From Brachionus plicatilis (Eukaryota > Rotifera > Eurotatoria > Ploima > Brachionidae), in NCBI GenBank assembly GCA_010279815.1, contig QEOQ01000435.1, positions 165,698-229,697 of the forward strand: 64,000 bases of DNA. Direction: 5' to 3'. Positions 63,921 to 64,000 of this stretch are shown here, one piece after another (the stretch's first letter is position 1; every line of letters starts with the position of its first letter). The notes below the pieces were generated by a model that had not been told where the DNA came from, searched no databases, and worked only from the letters and a program-made list of their open reading frames with translations. The position numbers and the translations under genes are program-made.

Positions 63921-64000
63921 ATTGGAGTATATTTTTTGTTTGATTAAATAAATAGAGGGTGTTGAATTGTTTAGTATATACTTTTTAAAAAAAATATTGG

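Larger units (their letters stand above)
57539..64000. repeat. Second viral copy as a large inverted repeat
   Basis: 57539-59735 (minus-strand genes) and 60612-62808 (plus-strand genes) are reverse complements, identical at all places I compared, including the 312-residue L1-like gene. The centre (59736-60611) holds sequence of the 19.1-19.95 kb viral gene and a short inverted piece (60490-60600 is the reverse complement of about 60246-60358). The right arm continues to the window end with genes homologous to 7960-9108. Compared with 8-20 kb, the copy differs by scattered substitutions and lacks 11.35-19.1 kb. Confidence 0.85.

Noticed and set aside
1..64000. tRNA or rRNA genes
   Set aside because: None could be recognised by eye; a covariance-model search would be needed to exclude them.

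Overview
The window is a strongly AT-rich stretch of what looks like a metazoan (possibly arthropod) chromosome. It holds a decaying endogenous copy of a large double-stranded DNA virus that has been repeatedly invaded by transposable elements. The host call rests only on the elements present (two Ty3/gypsy elements, a GC-rich RTE-type LINE, Merlin- and MULE/FLYWCH-type DNA transposons) and is low confidence. The viral origin rests on intronless, densely packed, AT-rich genes that include a family-B DNA polymerase fragment, a FtsK/A32-type packaging ATPase and a probable L1/F9-type virion membrane protein. That set points to a nucleocytoplasmic-large-DNA-virus-like agent, but most genes are not recognisable and I do not assign a family.

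Layout. 1-2632: 3' part of a Ty3/gypsy element (RNase H, integrase, a third ORF ending in a J domain, 3' LTR). 2633-11891: viral genes on both strands, among them a gene split by a solo LTR, a phage-tail-collar-like gene, a fatty-acid elongase gene, a block of overlapping minus-strand genes, a membrane-anchored coiled-coil gene and the L1-like gene. 11897-12273: assembly gap. 12274-26919: packaging ATPase, an acidic low-complexity gene, several large probable virion genes on the minus strand, a kinase-like fragment, a small basic protein and the polymerase. 26920-33162: a second gypsy element, carrying a RING/coiled-coil ORF, inserted inside a viral gene with a 4-bp target duplication. 33167-37890: more viral genes, including a dUTPase-like one. 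37904-41640 and 44240-about 52150: two long direct repeats, each carrying an identical 404-codon gene with an MDP-1/HAD phosphatase domain and a ~475-bp tandem repeat; viral genes at 41806-43975 lie between them. 47760-51010: the RTE LINE inside the second repeat. 51160-57540: nested DNA-transposon remnants (FLYWCH/MULE, Merlin, Ulp1-like protease). 57539-64000: a second, diverged and internally deleted copy of the 8-20 kb viral region, arranged as a large inverted repeat centred near 60.4 kb.

State of the genes. Many viral genes carry single in-frame stops (all three stop codons) or one-base frameshifts while coding continues in the same or a neighbouring frame, as expected of a pseudogenising endogenous virus. 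A minority stay open: the L1-like protein, the MDP-1-domain protein, the 146-, 115-, 63- and 41-residue proteins, and one of 174 residues. Neighbouring genes often overlap by ATGA or TAATG, showing a compact ancestral genome. Gene names and functions below are inferred by eye from motifs; no database search was run.
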